From NCBI RefSeq assembly GCF_022267555.1, contig NZ_CP073586.1, forward strand, positions 124,001 to 188,000: DNA of 64,000 bases, given 5' to 3'. Under the pieces are notes generated by a model. The model worked only from the letters and a program-made list of their open reading frames with translations. It searched no databases and was not told the DNA's origin. Positions 18,013 to 28,671 of this stretch are shown here, one piece after another. Origin of the DNA: Proteiniphilum propionicum. GTDB lineage: Bacteria > Bacteroidota > Bacteroidia > Bacteroidales > Dysgonomonadaceae. The position numbers and the translations under genes are program-made. How positions within the stretch are numbered: the stretch's first letter is position 1; each line of letters begins with the position of its first letter.

Positions 18013-19305
18013 TCAATCGAAAAGCGAGGATGACTGTTGATACGCGTCAGATTGAAATACACGTGGATTGAAGCCTGGCTCGCGTTTAAATACCGGGGTT
18101 TTCTCAAGCGCTTCCAGCACCTTGTCATCATCCAGCTCATCAATGGTAAGAACAAAAGGATCGAGTTTGGATTTAACTGCTGTAAGCGCTTTCAGGCCGG
18201 TCTTCCCATAATATTTTTCAATAAGCTCCTTGTCTTTCTTCTCCTGAGCCAGTTTTGCATCCCTTTCAATCTGCAGGCGTATCACCTCCGATCTGGACTG
18301 TTCTTCCTGCTGCTCTTCAATACCCGGGACATTTGCTATCGAGAAACCGGTAGCAAGCAGAGTAACCTTTACCTCTTCAATAAGCGACCCGTCAACGGCT
18401 GCCCCCCAGATAACCTCTATCTCCCTACTGAACTTCGACATAAAGTCGTGCAGCGAGTTCATCTCTTCCATCATCAGCGGACATTCCTCACCAAACGAAA
18501 GATTAATCAGTATTTTCTTGGCACTGAATACATCGTTATTATTGAGCAGCGGAGAGTGCAATGCATTCTTTATAGCATCGTTTACCCTGTCACCACCCTT
18601 ACCTAGGCCACTACTCATTATGGCTACTCCTCCATCTTTCAAAGTTGTATTCACATCGGCAAAGTCGAGGTTCACATGACCGTGAACAGTAATGATCTCA
18701 GCTATACTTTTCGCTGCTGTTGCCAGAGTATCATCAGCTTTGGCAAAAGCGTTCAGCATCGTCAGGTCGCTGTAGATATCACGCAGGCGCTCATTGTTTA
18801 TAACCAGCAGTGCATCCACATTTTTTGCCATCTCTTCTACTCCCTTCAATGCCTGCACAATTTTTCTCGGGCCTTCAAACATAAAGGGAATGGTAACTAT
18901 ACCCACCGTAAGAATACCCATATCTTTTGCTACATGTGCAACCACGGGTGCAGCACCTGTTCCGGTACCTCCTCCCATTCCGGCGGTGATAAAAACCATC
19001 CGAGTGCCATCATGAAGCAGTTCCTCGATAAGATTAATACTCTCTTCGGCAGCTTTTTTTGCAATTTCAGGTTTATTACCTGCGCCCAGCCCACCAGTAG
19101 TGTTTCCCCCCAGCTGAACCTTTACAGGGACAGGGGACTCCATCAGTGCCTGATTATCGGTGTTGCACAATGCGAAAGAGACATCATGTATGCCTTCCTG
19201 AAACATATGATTCACCGCGTTACCTCCGCCACCTCCCACACCTATAACCTTTATGATAGCATCAGTGCGGTTCTCTATCTGAAAATCCAATATATCGTCA
19301 TTCAT
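18013..19305 (-). CDS. ftsZ: Cell division GTPase FtsZ
   Basis: This 430-residue tubulin homologue forms the division ring. The nucleotide-binding [11 protein letters not shown] is at about 24-34, and the tubulin signature GGGTGTG at residues 111-117 is perfect. The NLDFADV T7-loop segment is present. The C-terminal part after about residue 330 is a charged linker ending [19 protein letters not shown], and [13 protein letters not shown] may hold the partner-binding peptide. It starts 19 bp after ftsA, so the two are surely co-transcribed. Confidence 0.98.
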   Translation of the reverse strand: MNDDILDFQIENRTDAIIKVIGVGGGGGNAVNHMFQEGIHDVSFALCNTDNQALMESPVPVKVQLGGNTTGGLGAGNKPEIAKKAAEESINLIEELLHDGTRMVFITAGMGGGTGTGAAPVVAHVAKDMGILTVGIVTIPFMFEGPRKIVQALKGVEEMAKNVDALLVINNERLRDIYSDLTMLNAFAKADDTLATAAKSIAEIITVHGHVNLDFADVNTTLKDGGVAIMSSGLGKGGDRVNDAIKNALHSPLLNNNDVFSAKKILINLSFGEECPLMMEEMNSLHDFMSKFSREIEVIWGAAVDGSLIEEVKVTLLATGFSIANVPGIEEQQEEQSRSEVIRLQIERDAKLAQEKKDKELIEKYYGKTGLKALTAVKSKLDPFVLTIDELDDDKVLEALEKTPVFKREPGFNPRVFQSDAYQQSSSLFD

Positions 19306-19324
19306 CTCTTACTGTAAAACGCTG

Positions 19325-20653
19325 TTATTCATCATCCTCTTCAGTAAAAATACCTCCGAAAACATCTTCCATCATTGAAAGGAATCTTCCCTCCTGCTTT
19401 GTCTTTTTATCCTTCTTCTCGTTTTTTTGCTTTTTCTTTTTCCCTCCAAACCAACCGGAAGATCCGGTCTCGTCATCTTCCAGTTCTCCTTTTTCAGGTG
19501 AAACAGATACATTAAGCTCACAATCTTCATCACCAAATATAAGCATACCAAGCGCCTGTGTGAAAGACGGGTCACTGACAAGATCGGGCGAGTTATTGAT
19601 AAATGTCTTCCTAGCTGTACCATTACGTACCGGCATTTTTAATTTTTCCGCAAGATAAAGATCAAGATTCTTAAGTTGCGATGCCCCGCCAGTAATAATC
19701 ACACCTGACCCAAGCCTGCCTTCATAACCCGACAACGATACCTGTTCCCTTATATTAGCGGTTATCTCATCGAGACGCATCACAATAACTTTGTTCAGTT
19801 CGGCGAGGTCGATATCAGGTTTAGCTGTTGAAGAAAAGGGAGATGCTAAAACTGTTCCTTCTTGTTTCTCCATCGCTTTGCCGAATTTTTTCTTCAACTG
19901 TTCTGCATCATTTTCAGTAAAGTTAAGTGCACAGATATCTTTTGTGATGGTTCTTCCCCCAAAGGGAATTACCACCATCCTGCGCAATATTCCGTCTTTA
20001 TATACTGACAACGTGGTTGTTCCCGCGCCGAAATCCAGAAAAACGCAACCCAGCTCTTTTTCTTCATCGCTTAACACGATAGAGGCTGAAGCAATTGTAC
20101 CTACAATATAGTCAGCTATCTCCAGCTCGGTCTTTGATGCGATACTCTTCTCAATATTTGAAAGAAGATTGGGACGCCCTATAATCAGTTCAAACCCGGC
20201 CTCAATCTGTGAGCCGGTTACCCCAACAGGATTGCGTTCCGGTTTATCGTCTATATAATATTCTACATCGGCAACACTGTAGTTGCGTTTTAGTTCAGGT
20301 TGAAATTTTTCAGCTGCTTTGCGCAACTGTGCCACAATCACTTCAGTTACCATACCTGAAGAGAGGTTCAACATTTCATTGAATTCAAGCGTATGCAATG
20401 ATTGTCCCGCAAGAGAGACATACACCTTGCCTATTTTTCGCCCCATACTGTTCTCCAGCATCATAACCAGCTTCTGCAGATTAGCACCTGCCTGTTCAAT
20501 ATTGTACACCATGCCTCTGCGTATGGAATTGTCGGAGTCTATTGAGCCACTTGCTAAAATGGAGATGACCCCATTATCATTTCTGCGCCCCACAACTCCC
20601 TTTATTCTGGAGGTTCCAAAATCAATTACAGCTATAAATCCTGATTGCGTCAT
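19325..20653 (-). CDS. ftsA: Cell division protein FtsA
   Basis: This 442-residue actin-fold ATPase tethers FtsZ to the membrane. AVIDFGTSRIKGVVG begins the fold, VFLDFGAGTTTLSVY is the phosphate-2 loop, and VIITGGASQLKNLD is the adenosine motif. The C-terminus (about 385-442) is a strongly basic linker (Gly-Lys rich, KKKKQKNEKKDKKTKQEG) followed by RFLSMMEDVFGGIF, which looks like the membrane-binding amphipathic helix. Upstream lie two near-identical promoter-like repeats, suggesting ftsA-ftsZ can be transcribed separately from the rest of the dcw cluster. Confidence 0.96.
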   Translation of the reverse strand: MTQSGFIAVIDFGTSRIKGVVGRRNDNGVISILASGSIDSDNSIRRGMVYNIEQAGANLQKLVMMLENSMGRKIGKVYVSLAGQSLHTLEFNEMLNLSSGMVTEVIVAQLRKAAEKFQPELKRNYSVADVEYYIDDKPERNPVGVTGSQIEAGFELIIGRPNLLSNIEKSIASKTELEIADYIVGTIASASIVLSDEEKELGCVFLDFGAGTTTLSVYKDGILRRMVVIPFGGRTITKDICALNFTENDAEQLKKKFGKAMEKQEGTVLASPFSSTAKPDIDLAELNKVIVMRLDEITANIREQVSLSGYEGRLGSGVIITGGASQLKNLDLYLAEKLKMPVRNGTARKTFINNSPDLVSDPSFTQALGMLIFGDEDCELNVSVSPEKGELEDDETGSSGWFGGKKKKQKNEKKDKKTKQEGRFLSMMEDVFGGIFTEEDDE

Positions 20654-20738
20654 ATTTTCGATCGATAATCCTTATGGTTATATCATTGTTTAACAAACAT
20701 TCCAGCTTTATCTTTTGTTTGCATTTTAACATCATTTG

Positions 20739-20763
20739 CAAAGATAAACTCAATAATTCCTAC
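20739..20763 (-). promoter_or_regulatory. ftsA proximal promoter, copy 1 of a 25 bp direct repeat
   Basis: Read on minus, this repeat ends in TATCTTTG (plus 20739-20746), a perfect -7 element. The -33 position reads TTA. It matches the copy at 20802-20826 at 22 of 25 positions. It is about 86 bp before the ftsA start. Confidence 0.55.
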
Positions 20764-20801
20764 ATATAAAGAAAGGTCCGAAACCGGTGTTGATATTTTT
20801 T

Positions 20802-20833
20802 CAAATATACACTCAATAATTGCTACCCCGCAA
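20802..20833 (-). promoter_or_regulatory. ftsA distal promoter, copy 2 of a 25 bp direct repeat
   Basis: On minus, TTG (plus 20831-20833), 21 bases, then TATATTTG (plus 20802-20809) fit the Bacteroidales consensus. The core 20802-20826 is a direct repeat of 20739-20763 with a 63 bp period. Confidence 0.6.
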
Positions 20834-20857
20834 TAAACACCGAGGCATGAATTCATA

Positions 20858-21589
20858 CTACTTCCTTGTGCAAACTACCTGGTTGTCATATTTCAAATTA
20901 ATTTCAGAGTAACGGTTCCATCCCAATACGTTTAGACCGCCATCCACAAAACGTGAAAATTTAGCCAGTTTTGCAGGATAATCGTCCAGGCTGCCCATTA
21001 TTATCCTGAAATCTCCTGCACGGGGGATCAACTCAACATCTCCGTTCTGCCGTACCACTATCTGGTCTACCCATGCATTCCAATAGCGATTGGCATTAAG
21101 AAACATCGCAAAATCATACAGGTCGTTTTGTGCAAATTCCTCATCAATAGCTCCAGTAGCGACAGGCACATAAACTGCAAAGTTGACAGATACCGGCATT
21201 ATCTGCCTGTCGTCATCAACATAGTAGCTTCCGTTCACATCTGATATAACCCTCAACACCGGTTCACGTTGATATATTGCAGCCACAATGAAACCTCTTG
21301 ACGTGGTAAACACCTCTGCCGACTCCACCAGCTTGTTGGTAAGTATTGTATCGCGGATTGACAGGGTGTTTATCTCCCTGAATGTTCTTCCTACTGGATA
21401 CAGATCGTATCTTTTTACCAGGTTCACGATATCCTGCTTACGCACGAACTGTGTTTCGGAACTGTCTTTAATGATCACTTCAAAACCCTCACACAACTTG
21501 TTACGCGATGAAACCCTGAAATAAGAAACTGAAAAAATCAGGTAACCTATTACCACCACGGCTGCAAGAATGAGAAGAAATTTTTTCAT
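20858..21589 (-). CDS. ftsQ: Cell division protein FtsQ/DivIB-like
   Basis: This 243-residue bitopic membrane protein has one N-terminal membrane segment (LLILAAVVVIGYLIFSVSYF, residues about 4-23), then a periplasmic POTRA-like region (VIIKDSSETQFVRKQDIVNL) and a C-terminal FtsQ domain (about 120-235). FtsQ links early and late divisome proteins. Sequence similarity is weak in Bacteroidota, so position between murC and ftsA is the main support. Gaps of about 190-205 bp flank it on both sides, wider than between the other dcw genes. Confidence 0.88.
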   Translation of the reverse strand: MKKFLLILAAVVVIGYLIFSVSYFRVSSRNKLCEGFEVIIKDSSETQFVRKQDIVNLVKRYDLYPVGRTFREINTLSIRDTILTNKLVESAEVFTTSRGFIVAAIYQREPVLRVISDVNGSYYVDDDRQIMPVSVNFAVYVPVATGAIDEEFAQNDLYDFAMFLNANRYWNAWVDQIVVRQNGDVELIPRAGDFRIIMGSLDDYPAKLAKFSRFVDGGLNVLGWNRYSEINLKYDNQVVCTRK

Positions 21590-21781
21590 TGATCACATTT
21601 TAAGAGTTTATATCTTTTTATATGTTTGATGCCAATTATACTTCTGTAAATATTTATTTAACTCCCAGCAAACATAGATTAACAGTGTAAAGTCTCCATA
21701 AGTCATAATACACATATAATTAGCAGATTACATATATTATTGCAACTTCTTTTCCATACTGTTGAATAAACTCAATAAATA

Positions 21782-23161
21782 TCAAGCTCCAATCAAAAAC
21801 CTCTTTTTCAGCAACCTGTCTATATCAGGAAGCAACCTGTCAATATCTCCCGCCCCAAAGGTAACCAGTACCTCAAGAGGCTTATTACCCAACAACCCAA
21901 GAAGCTCTGACTTTTTGCAAAGCACCTTCTCCGGAGAGCTTATTTTATCGTAGATTATCTGCGATGAAACTCCATCAATTGGCTCTTCTCGTGCAGGGTA
22001 TATATCAAGTAGTATAACATCATCAAGCAACGATAAACTTTTTCCGAAATCATCGGCAAAGTCGCGAGTACGTGAATATAGGTGAGGTTGAAAAACGGCT
22101 GTCACCTTCTTTCCCGGATAGAGTGCCTTGATTGACTGAATTGCTGAAGACAACTCCTTGGGATGATGAGCATAATCGTCTATGAATACAATACTTTGCG
22201 TCTTAATCCGAAAATCGAACCGTCTTTTTGTACCATCAAAAGAGGAGATTGCTGCACGAATCTCTTCGGGTTTAACTCCACACAGTTCAGCAGCGGCGAT
22301 AGCTGCCACGCTGTTCTCAATATTTACCATTACCGGCACACCAAGTGAGATATCTCTGATTGTCCCAAAAGGGGACGTATAATCGAACAATATCTCTCCG
22401 TTCGCTGAACGAATATTCCCAGCGTGGAAGTCTCCTTCCGATCCGGAGTAGCTCCAGACCTTCACTGTGTCGCCGGTACGGGGAGTCACCAGGGCATCTT
22501 TTTTCAAAATCAGGTGCCCGTTCGGACGTATCAGCGATGTAAATTTCTCAAAGCTCTCTCTGTATGCCAGTTCCGTACCATATATATCGAGATGGTCGGG
22601 GTCGGCTGAAGTAACAATAGCTATCCATGGATTCAGCCAGTGGAACGAGCGGTCATACTCATCGGCCTCAACAACAGTAATATTGCTCTTGCCGGAGAGC
22701 AGCAGATTATTATTGTAGTTTTTCATAATCCCGCCAGTGAAAGCACTACAATCCACATGCGACTGCCTCAACAGATGGGCTGTCATTGCCGACACGGTTG
22801 TCTTACCATGAGTCCCGGCTACACATACAGCATCACTCGATGAAGTGATCAATCCCAATAGTTGTGCACGTTTCATAACGTTATATCCATTTTCCCTGAA
22901 ATAGAGCAGTTCCTTGTGGGAAGCAGGTACAGCAGGTGTATAGACTACAAGAGTTTTCTCTTTACAGGTAAACTCTTTGGGAATATCATCCACATTCTCC
23001 TCATAATGCACAAAAGCGCCCTCCTCACGAAGTGAAGCTGTAAGCACAGTCTCTGTGCGGTCATAACCTCCCACTCTCTTCCCTCCAGAAAGAAAATAAC
23101 GGGCAAGGTTACTCATGCCAATGCCTCCGATACCTATAAAATATATTGATTCATAACTCAT
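21782..23161 (-). CDS. murC: UDP-N-acetylmuramate--L-alanine ligase
   Basis: This 459-residue cytoplasmic ligase adds L-Ala to UDP-MurNAc. The N-terminal Rossmann motif FIGIGGIGMSNLA (about 8-20), the ATP-binding AGTHGKTT (115-122), VVEADEYDRSFHWL and the HHPKELSSAI segment are all typical of MurC. Length is normal. It is flanked by murG upstream (78 bp) and ftsQ downstream (192 bp) within the dcw cluster. Confidence 0.97.
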   Translation of the reverse strand: MSYESIYFIGIGGIGMSNLARYFLSGGKRVGGYDRTETVLTASLREEGAFVHYEENVDDIPKEFTCKEKTLVVYTPAVPASHKELLYFRENGYNVMKRAQLLGLITSSSDAVCVAGTHGKTTVSAMTAHLLRQSHVDCSAFTGGIMKNYNNNLLLSGKSNITVVEADEYDRSFHWLNPWIAIVTSADPDHLDIYGTELAYRESFEKFTSLIRPNGHLILKKDALVTPRTGDTVKVWSYSGSEGDFHAGNIRSANGEILFDYTSPFGTIRDISLGVPVMVNIENSVAAIAAAELCGVKPEEIRAAISSFDGTKRRFDFRIKTQSIVFIDDYAHHPKELSSAIQSIKALYPGKKVTAVFQPHLYSRTRDFADDFGKSLSLLDDVILLDIYPAREEPIDGVSSQIIYDKISSPEKVLCKKSELLGLLGNKPLEVLVTFGAGDIDRLLPDIDRLLKKRFLIGA

Positions 23162-23239
23162 ACTACTTCGCTTAATTCGACTCTTTATGATTGTTGGTTT
23201 ACAGCGTTCATGCTGATTACGGAAGATTGTTCTGAATGT

Positions 23240-24433
23240 TTACTCTGAATGTTTATTGTGACCCAATCTGTCCCGAAAAACTATCTTCTCTATTTCGTCA
23301 ACGATGCGTTCAGCCGAATCGTGCTGAGCCAGCTTTAAGATATTATCTCTCAGGCTTTTCAACTGCCTGTCGTCTCTGACAAGGGAAATTGCCACACCGA
23401 ACAGTAGATCTGTAGCCTTGTTATCCGGCACCATTACTGCGGCATCTTTGTCTACCAGAGCCTTGGCATTTTTTGTTTGATGGTCTTCAGCTACATTGGG
23501 CGAAGGCACCAAGACAACAGCTTTGCCAAGCAGGCTGAACTCCGACACCGATCCTGCACCGGCACGTGATATCACCAGGTCTGCCACTGAATAGGCCAAT
23601 TCCATCCTGGAGATAAAATCCATAAGATGCACGTTAGGTGGGATTTTCCCTTCAGCCTGCAGTATCTGCATCTCTTTATAGTAATACTTCCCGCATTGCC
23701 AAATCACCTGCAGATCATCTACTTCAGCCAGTTCAGGCAAAGCACCTGCAATGCTTTGGTTCAGTGTGCGTGCACCCAGGCTACCGCCAACCATCAGAAT
23801 GGTTCTCTTACCGGGATCGAGACGGAAAAACTTATATCCCTCTTCTCGGTTCTCTTCCGTAGTCACCAAATCCTGACGGCAGGGATTTCCGGTAAGCACA
23901 ATCTTTTCTTCCGGGAAAAACCTCTCCATACCCTCATAAGCAACGCAAATAGTAGCTGCATGTTTTGCCAGTATTCTATTGGTTACGCCGGCATATGAGT
24001 TCTGTTCCTGCAGCAATGTGGGTACTCCTTTCCCCGAGGCTGCCTTCAGTATGGGACCACTGGCATATCCTCCAACACCAACAGCAATATCGGGTTTAAA
24101 GTCATAAATGATACGGCGGGCCCTGTTCATACTTTTTAGCAGTTTTAATGCGACGGGAATATTCTTTAGTGGGTTTTTACGGTTAAAACCCGAAACAGGC
24201 AATCCAATAATTTTGTATCCGGCCTCCGGAACCCGCTCCATCTCCATACGGTCAACAGCGCCCACAAAAAGTATTTCACTGCCAGGCCATCGTTTCTTTA
24301 CAGCGTTTGCTACAGATATTGCCGGAAAAACGTGCCCTCCAGTGCCGCCTCCGCTCACTATTACCCTGGGTGCCGGTTGAAAGTTCTCCGGAACAGCGTC
24401 TGAATCAGGTTTCGACCTGTATGAATTGCTCAT
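23240..24433 (-). CDS. murG: Lipid II synthase MurG
   Basis: This 397-residue peripheral membrane GT28 glycosyltransferase adds GlcNAc to lipid I. The N-terminal glycine-rich loop GGGTGGHVFPAISVA, the second motif GGSLGARTLNQS and the UDP-binding region ISRAGAGSVSEFSLLGKAVVLV are all present. About 22 extra residues precede the first motif (MSNSYRSKPDSDAVPENF). A later start is possible but no better internal ATG was found. It lies 75 bp after ftsW. Confidence 0.97.
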   Translation of the reverse strand: MSNSYRSKPDSDAVPENFQPAPRVIVSGGGTGGHVFPAISVANAVKKRWPGSEILFVGAVDRMEMERVPEAGYKIIGLPVSGFNRKNPLKNIPVALKLLKSMNRARRIIYDFKPDIAVGVGGYASGPILKAASGKGVPTLLQEQNSYAGVTNRILAKHAATICVAYEGMERFFPEEKIVLTGNPCRQDLVTTEENREEGYKFFRLDPGKRTILMVGGSLGARTLNQSIAGALPELAEVDDLQVIWQCGKYYYKEMQILQAEGKIPPNVHLMDFISRMELAYSVADLVISRAGAGSVSEFSLLGKAVVLVPSPNVAEDHQTKNAKALVDKDAAVMVPDNKATDLLFGVAISLVRDDRQLKSLRDNILKLAQHDSAERIVDEIEKIVFRDRLGHNKHSE

Positions 24434-24508
24434 TAAGATTTCTTTTTAAGAAAAGGATGTACAAAGTTACGAAAAAAGTAGTAATCCCTTGTCCTATTAT
24501 TCCGCCCA

Positions 24509-25900
24509 TCACACCTGAATAATTTCAAACTCGACCTTATCTTCCAGTTTATCAATCGATTCGTTCATCTTATCAGATATCGGGTTGTCATACCCCTCAT
24601 CATCATCTGACTGTCCGTAATCTGTTTTGTTTTTGTCAGCTCCTAGCTCTCCATCTTCCTTTTTTCCAATTCCAAAACGGTCGGCACTCAAAATAAGCCC
24701 AAAGTACGCACATGTAATGAGTGTAGAGGTCCCCCCCCTGCTCACTAAAGGCAATGGCTGCCCTGTTACCGGGATTAGGTTCACGGCTACCGCCATATTA
24801 ATAAAAGCCTGAACCGAAAGCATCAGCGCCGATCCAAGAACAAGATACTTTGGGAAAAGCTTCTCCGTTTTCCTTGCAATCATACCTGCCCTGATAAGGA
24901 TAACCACATATAGAAGCAGTACAAAGATCCCCCCCAGCAGCCCCATCTCCTCAATAATAATTGCATAGATAAAATCGGAATAAGCCTGCGGCAGGAAATC
25001 GCGCTCGGTGCTGTTACCTGGGAAAACACCCAGTAAACCTCCGTTAGCAATTGCAATCTTGGCGTGTGCTACCTGGTAATTATCGTCGGTAATAATATAA
25101 TATTCCTCATCCTCCGGATTTTTATCCGCGCCAAAACCGGATATTCTGTTCTGCCATGTCCCGAGACGGCTTAAAGGGCCAGAATCGGTCCAGCTCGCTG
25201 GAATAATGTTCAGGAACAACACGAACAGCAGCACTGCAGCTATACCTGTCCCTGCCACCTTAAGCAATCGCAGTAGCTTCACATTACCTATGAACATAAG
25301 CAGATAACATACTCCAAAAAGCAGTACTGCCGTTGACAGGTTATCCATGGCAATAATTACACACACAACAACCATCAGTCCTATCATCCACTTGAAAAGG
25401 ATCCCGTCGTTTGTCCCGTTCTGCTTACTGAGCAGAAAGGCGATTGTTCCCATCAGTGATATCTTTGCTATTTCAGAAGGTTGTATTGTAAACCCCATAA
25501 TGGATATCCAGCGATCGGCATTATTTATGCTTTTACCTATAAACGGTGTCAGTATAAGCAGAACGATTGCTCCCATCAGGACAAATATCAATAATGAAAA
25601 AAAACGGTAAGGGATGTTGTGAATGAGTAAAATAACCCCCACTCCACCAATCAAGAACATAGCGTGGCGCAAAATCGGATCCCATTGGTTTTGTTGACGG
25701 TATACAATGGTGCTGGTAGCACTAAAGATCTCTATCAGTGAGATCATCCAAAGAATAATAAACACAACCCAGATCACTTTATCTCCCTTGAAGATCTTAC
25801 TCACAAAATCTTTTAGAGTAGATCCCGTTTCGGCAATCTCTTCAAAAGATTGTACAGGGTCAGTAAAATTGTTGGTTTCGTTGAGCATAATTCTTCTCAT
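24509..25900 (-). CDS. ftsW: Lipid II polymerase FtsW (SEDS family)
   Basis: This integral membrane glycosyltransferase polymerises septal peptidoglycan with its partner FtsI. It has about ten hydrophobic segments between residues 40 and 400. SEDS hallmarks are GADRW-like NNADRWISIMGFTIQPSEIAKISLM and VTGQPLPLVSRGGTS near the C-terminal end of the membrane domain. An extended acidic cytoplasmic tail follows (about 405-463). Length 463 counts from the first ATG; an ATG three codons downstream (25888) is an equally good start. Confidence 0.95.
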   Translation of the reverse strand: MRRIMLNETNNFTDPVQSFEEIAETGSTLKDFVSKIFKGDKVIWVVFIILWMISLIEIFSATSTIVYRQQNQWDPILRHAMFLIGGVGVILLIHNIPYRFFSLLIFVLMGAIVLLILTPFIGKSINNADRWISIMGFTIQPSEIAKISLMGTIAFLLSKQNGTNDGILFKWMIGLMVVVCVIIAMDNLSTAVLLFGVCYLLMFIGNVKLLRLLKVAGTGIAAVLLFVLFLNIIPASWTDSGPLSRLGTWQNRISGFGADKNPEDEEYYIITDDNYQVAHAKIAIANGGLLGVFPGNSTERDFLPQAYSDFIYAIIIEEMGLLGGIFVLLLYVVILIRAGMIARKTEKLFPKYLVLGSALMLSVQAFINMAVAVNLIPVTGQPLPLVSRGGTSTLITCAYFGLILSADRFGIGKKEDGELGADKNKTDYGQSDDDEGYDNPISDKMNESIDKLEDKVEFEIIQV

Positions 25901-26039
25901 TTATTATTTATTATCCTATCCGGAAAATGTGATCAATAACATTTTGAAATCAGTTAAATCGTGATATTGCGGGTCCGCTCTGGCAAACCGTGCATATTTT
26001 TTGCTTCTATTTGTTATACTTAATCCATAAACTCATAGA

Positions 26040-27380
26040 CTAAAGTCTTCTTACGCACTCCTTAAACTGATCTCCACGGTCTTCGTAATTTTTAAACAGG
26101 TCGAAACTGGCACAACAAGGTGACAGCAGAACCGTATCTCCCTTTTCAGCAAGTTTATAAGCGATATCTACAGCCTCCTTCATTGAGCCTGCATTACGTA
26201 TAATATTAATTTTTCCGTCGAAGAAGGCATGAAGCTTACTGTTATCTTTCCCCAGAAATATCAATGCCCGCACTTTTGATAGCACCACCTCTTCTATCTC
26301 GCTATAATCATTTCCTTTGTCAGTACCTCCAAGAATCAACACTGTTTTCGAGCGCATGCTCTGAAGTGCGTACCAGCAAGAATTCACATTTGTAGCTTTA
26401 GAGTCATTCACATACAAAACGCCACGAACGGAAGCCACCTTTTCGAGTCTGTGCGGAACACCTTTGAAATCGGACAGCGACCTGCGCAATTGTTCATCAC
26501 TGATATCCATTAATTTTGCAACAATCCCTGATGCCATTGAATTATACACATTATGAATGCCCTCCAGGGCCAGTAGTTCCAATTCCATATTGAACAGATG
26601 TTCTTTAGCGTGAATATATAACCTGCCGTTCTCTGTATAGGCAGCAACATTTTCTCTTTTTACTTCACCAAACGGATAGCGTGTTGCTTCCGGTTTCAGC
26701 CTCTCTATCTCTTTAGTAACAATAGGGTCGTCAATCCAGTAAATAAACGCGTCATCAATTTTCTGATTCCTAACGATCCGCATTTTCGCATTCACATAGC
26801 TCTGCAGGTTATGATCATAGCGATCAAGATGATCTGGTGTGATATTCAGAAGTACAGCAATATCTGCCTTGAAATTATTTACTCCCTCCAGTTGAAAGCT
26901 GCTTAATTCCAGAACATAATAGTCGTAATTCTCTTCGGCCACCTGTCGTGCAAAGCTCTGCCCTATATTACCACCCAGTCCGACGTTCAATCCGGCAGAT
27001 TTTAAAATATGATATATCAGGCTAGCTGTGGTGGTCTTTCCGTTACTTCCGGTGATACAGATCAATTTTGCGTTTGTGTACCTGCCTGCAAATTCAATTT
27101 CCGAGATAACGCGAATACCTTTAGACAAAATTTTCTGTATCAGGGGCGCCGTGTCGGGAATACCAGGACTTTTAATTATTTCGTTTGCCTGAAAAACTCT
27201 CTCTTCGGTATGTCCTCCCTCTTCGTAATCAATTCCATATGCTATTAATGTCTCTCTGTTTTCGTCTGTCAACGTGCCGTTGTCAGATAGAAACACATTA
27301 AATCCTTTTTTTTGAGCAAGTATTGCGGAGCCCACCCCGCTTTCGCCACCACCCAGAACACATACAAGTGTTGTTGTCAT
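26040..27380 (-). CDS. murD: UDP-N-acetylmuramoylalanine--D-glutamate ligase
   Basis: This 446-residue cytoplasmic ligase adds D-Glu to UDP-MurNAc-L-Ala. The N-terminal GGGESGVGSA nucleotide loop is at about 10-19, the ATP-binding GSNGKTTTA at 111-119, and VLNITPDHLDRYD and VNDSKATNVNS (substrate and metal contacts) follow in order. The end LLSPCCASFDLFKNYEDRG is characteristic of MurD. Only 2 bp separate it from mraY, so translation is probably coupled. Confidence 0.97.
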   Translation of the reverse strand: MTTTLVCVLGGGESGVGSAILAQKKGFNVFLSDNGTLTDENRETLIAYGIDYEEGGHTEERVFQANEIIKSPGIPDTAPLIQKILSKGIRVISEIEFAGRYTNAKLICITGSNGKTTTASLIYHILKSAGLNVGLGGNIGQSFARQVAEENYDYYVLELSSFQLEGVNNFKADIAVLLNITPDHLDRYDHNLQSYVNAKMRIVRNQKIDDAFIYWIDDPIVTKEIERLKPEATRYPFGEVKRENVAAYTENGRLYIHAKEHLFNMELELLALEGIHNVYNSMASGIVAKLMDISDEQLRRSLSDFKGVPHRLEKVASVRGVLYVNDSKATNVNSCWYALQSMRSKTVLILGGTDKGNDYSEIEEVVLSKVRALIFLGKDNSKLHAFFDGKINIIRNAGSMKEAVDIAYKLAEKGDTVLLSPCCASFDLFKNYEDRGDQFKECVRRL

Positions 27381-27382
27381 AA

Positions 27383-28642
27383 CTATCTCATTTTAAGCGT
27401 TGCCAATGCAAGTACAACCAGGATCATCCCTACCAGCCAGAAGCGGGTTACTATCTTGGGCTCGGCAAGTGGTACCAGCGGCCTTTGAATAATTGCGTTG
27501 ATACTTCCATTGCCGGGCTTCTGATAATGGTGATGCAAGGGAGTCATCTTGAAGATACGCCTGCCTTCACCAAATTTTTTCTTCGTAAATTTAAAATATG
27601 TTACCTGTGCTATCACAGAAAGTGCTTCCGCGAAAAATACGCCGCAAAGGATAGGAAGTAGCATTTCCTTATGTATCAACACTGCAAAAACGCCAATTAT
27701 ACCCCCCAGGGTTAAACTTCCCGTGTCGCCCATAAAGACCTGTGCCGGGTATGCATTATACCATAGGAACCCCACGCACGCACCCACAAAGGCAGAAGCA
27801 TACACCATAAGCTCATCGCCACCGGGTATATACATGATATTCAGGTAGGATGCAAAATCGACACGTCCCGATACATAGGCAAGGACTCCAAGCGCCACAC
27901 CTATTACAGCCGAAGATCCGGAGGTCAGCCCATCAAGTCCATCCGTTAGGTTTGCACTGTTTGATACTGCAGTCACAATAAGTATCACCATAAGAATAAA
28001 TACAATCCATACCGCTTCGTCGGCATATTGCCCCATCCAGCCTACAAGCCACTTATAATCGAAGTTATTATTTTTTACGAAAGGAATAGTCGTACTGGTA
28101 GTCTTTACATCTTCATTTTTATAAGTCACCTCTTCGATTATATTATTCACTCGTATCTCGGTATTTTCACGCACAACAATTTCCGGGCTGAAATAGATGG
28201 TAAGTCCTACAATAAGTCCCAATCCCACCTGAGCAATAATCTTGAATTTTCCTTTCAATCCATCTTTATCCTTCTTGAACACCTTTATAAAGTCATCGGC
28301 AAAGCCGAGTGTCCCCAACCATATTGTACTAACAAGCATTAGTATGATGTAAATATTTTCAAGCTTTCCAAATAGGAGAGTCGATACAAGTATGGATATA
28401 ATTATTATTATCCCTCCCATGGTAGGTGTTCCCCTCTTACTGTATTGCCCTTCAAGTCCAAGGTTGCGGATTGTTTCACCTATCTGTCTCTTTTGCAGCC
28501 TAAATATAATTCGTTTACCGGCAAAAATACTTATCAGCAACGACGTCACTGCAGCCATTGCAGAGCGGAACATCACAAACTGGAACATACCTGCTCCTGG
28601 AAAATCGAGTTTATCTAAATAATCAAAAAGATAATATAACAT
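27383..28642 (-). CDS. mraY: Phospho-N-acetylmuramoyl-pentapeptide transferase
   Basis: This 419-residue integral membrane enzyme makes lipid I from UDP-MurNAc-pentapeptide and undecaprenyl phosphate. About ten membrane segments are seen. Family motifs are [26 protein letters not shown] with the catalytic acidic residues, [12 protein letters not shown] and TPLHHHYQ. It is longer than enterobacterial MraY (about 360) because of a periplasmic loop around residues 155-205, common in Bacteroidota. It lies 29 bp after murE. Confidence 0.97.
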   Translation of the reverse strand: MLYYLFDYLDKLDFPGAGMFQFVMFRSAMAAVTSLLISIFAGKRIIFRLQKRQIGETIRNLGLEGQYSKRGTPTMGGIIIIISILVSTLLFGKLENIYIILMLVSTIWLGTLGFADDFIKVFKKDKDGLKGKFKIIAQVGLGLIVGLTIYFSPEIVVRENTEIRVNNIIEEVTYKNEDVKTTSTTIPFVKNNNFDYKWLVGWMGQYADEAVWIVFILMVILIVTAVSNSANLTDGLDGLTSGSSAVIGVALGVLAYVSGRVDFASYLNIMYIPGGDELMVYASAFVGACVGFLWYNAYPAQVFMGDTGSLTLGGIIGVFAVLIHKEMLLPILCGVFFAEALSVIAQVTYFKFTKKKFGEGRRIFKMTPLHHHYQKPGNGSINAIIQRPLVPLAEPKIVTRFWLVGMILVVLALATLKMR

Positions 28643-28671
28643 ACAATTAGAAATTTGCTTTACAGTTTAGG

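Noticed and set aside
18037-19317. Plus-strand open frames opposite ftsZ
   Set aside because: They are shadows of ftsZ codons; their translations are Cys/His-rich with no family features.
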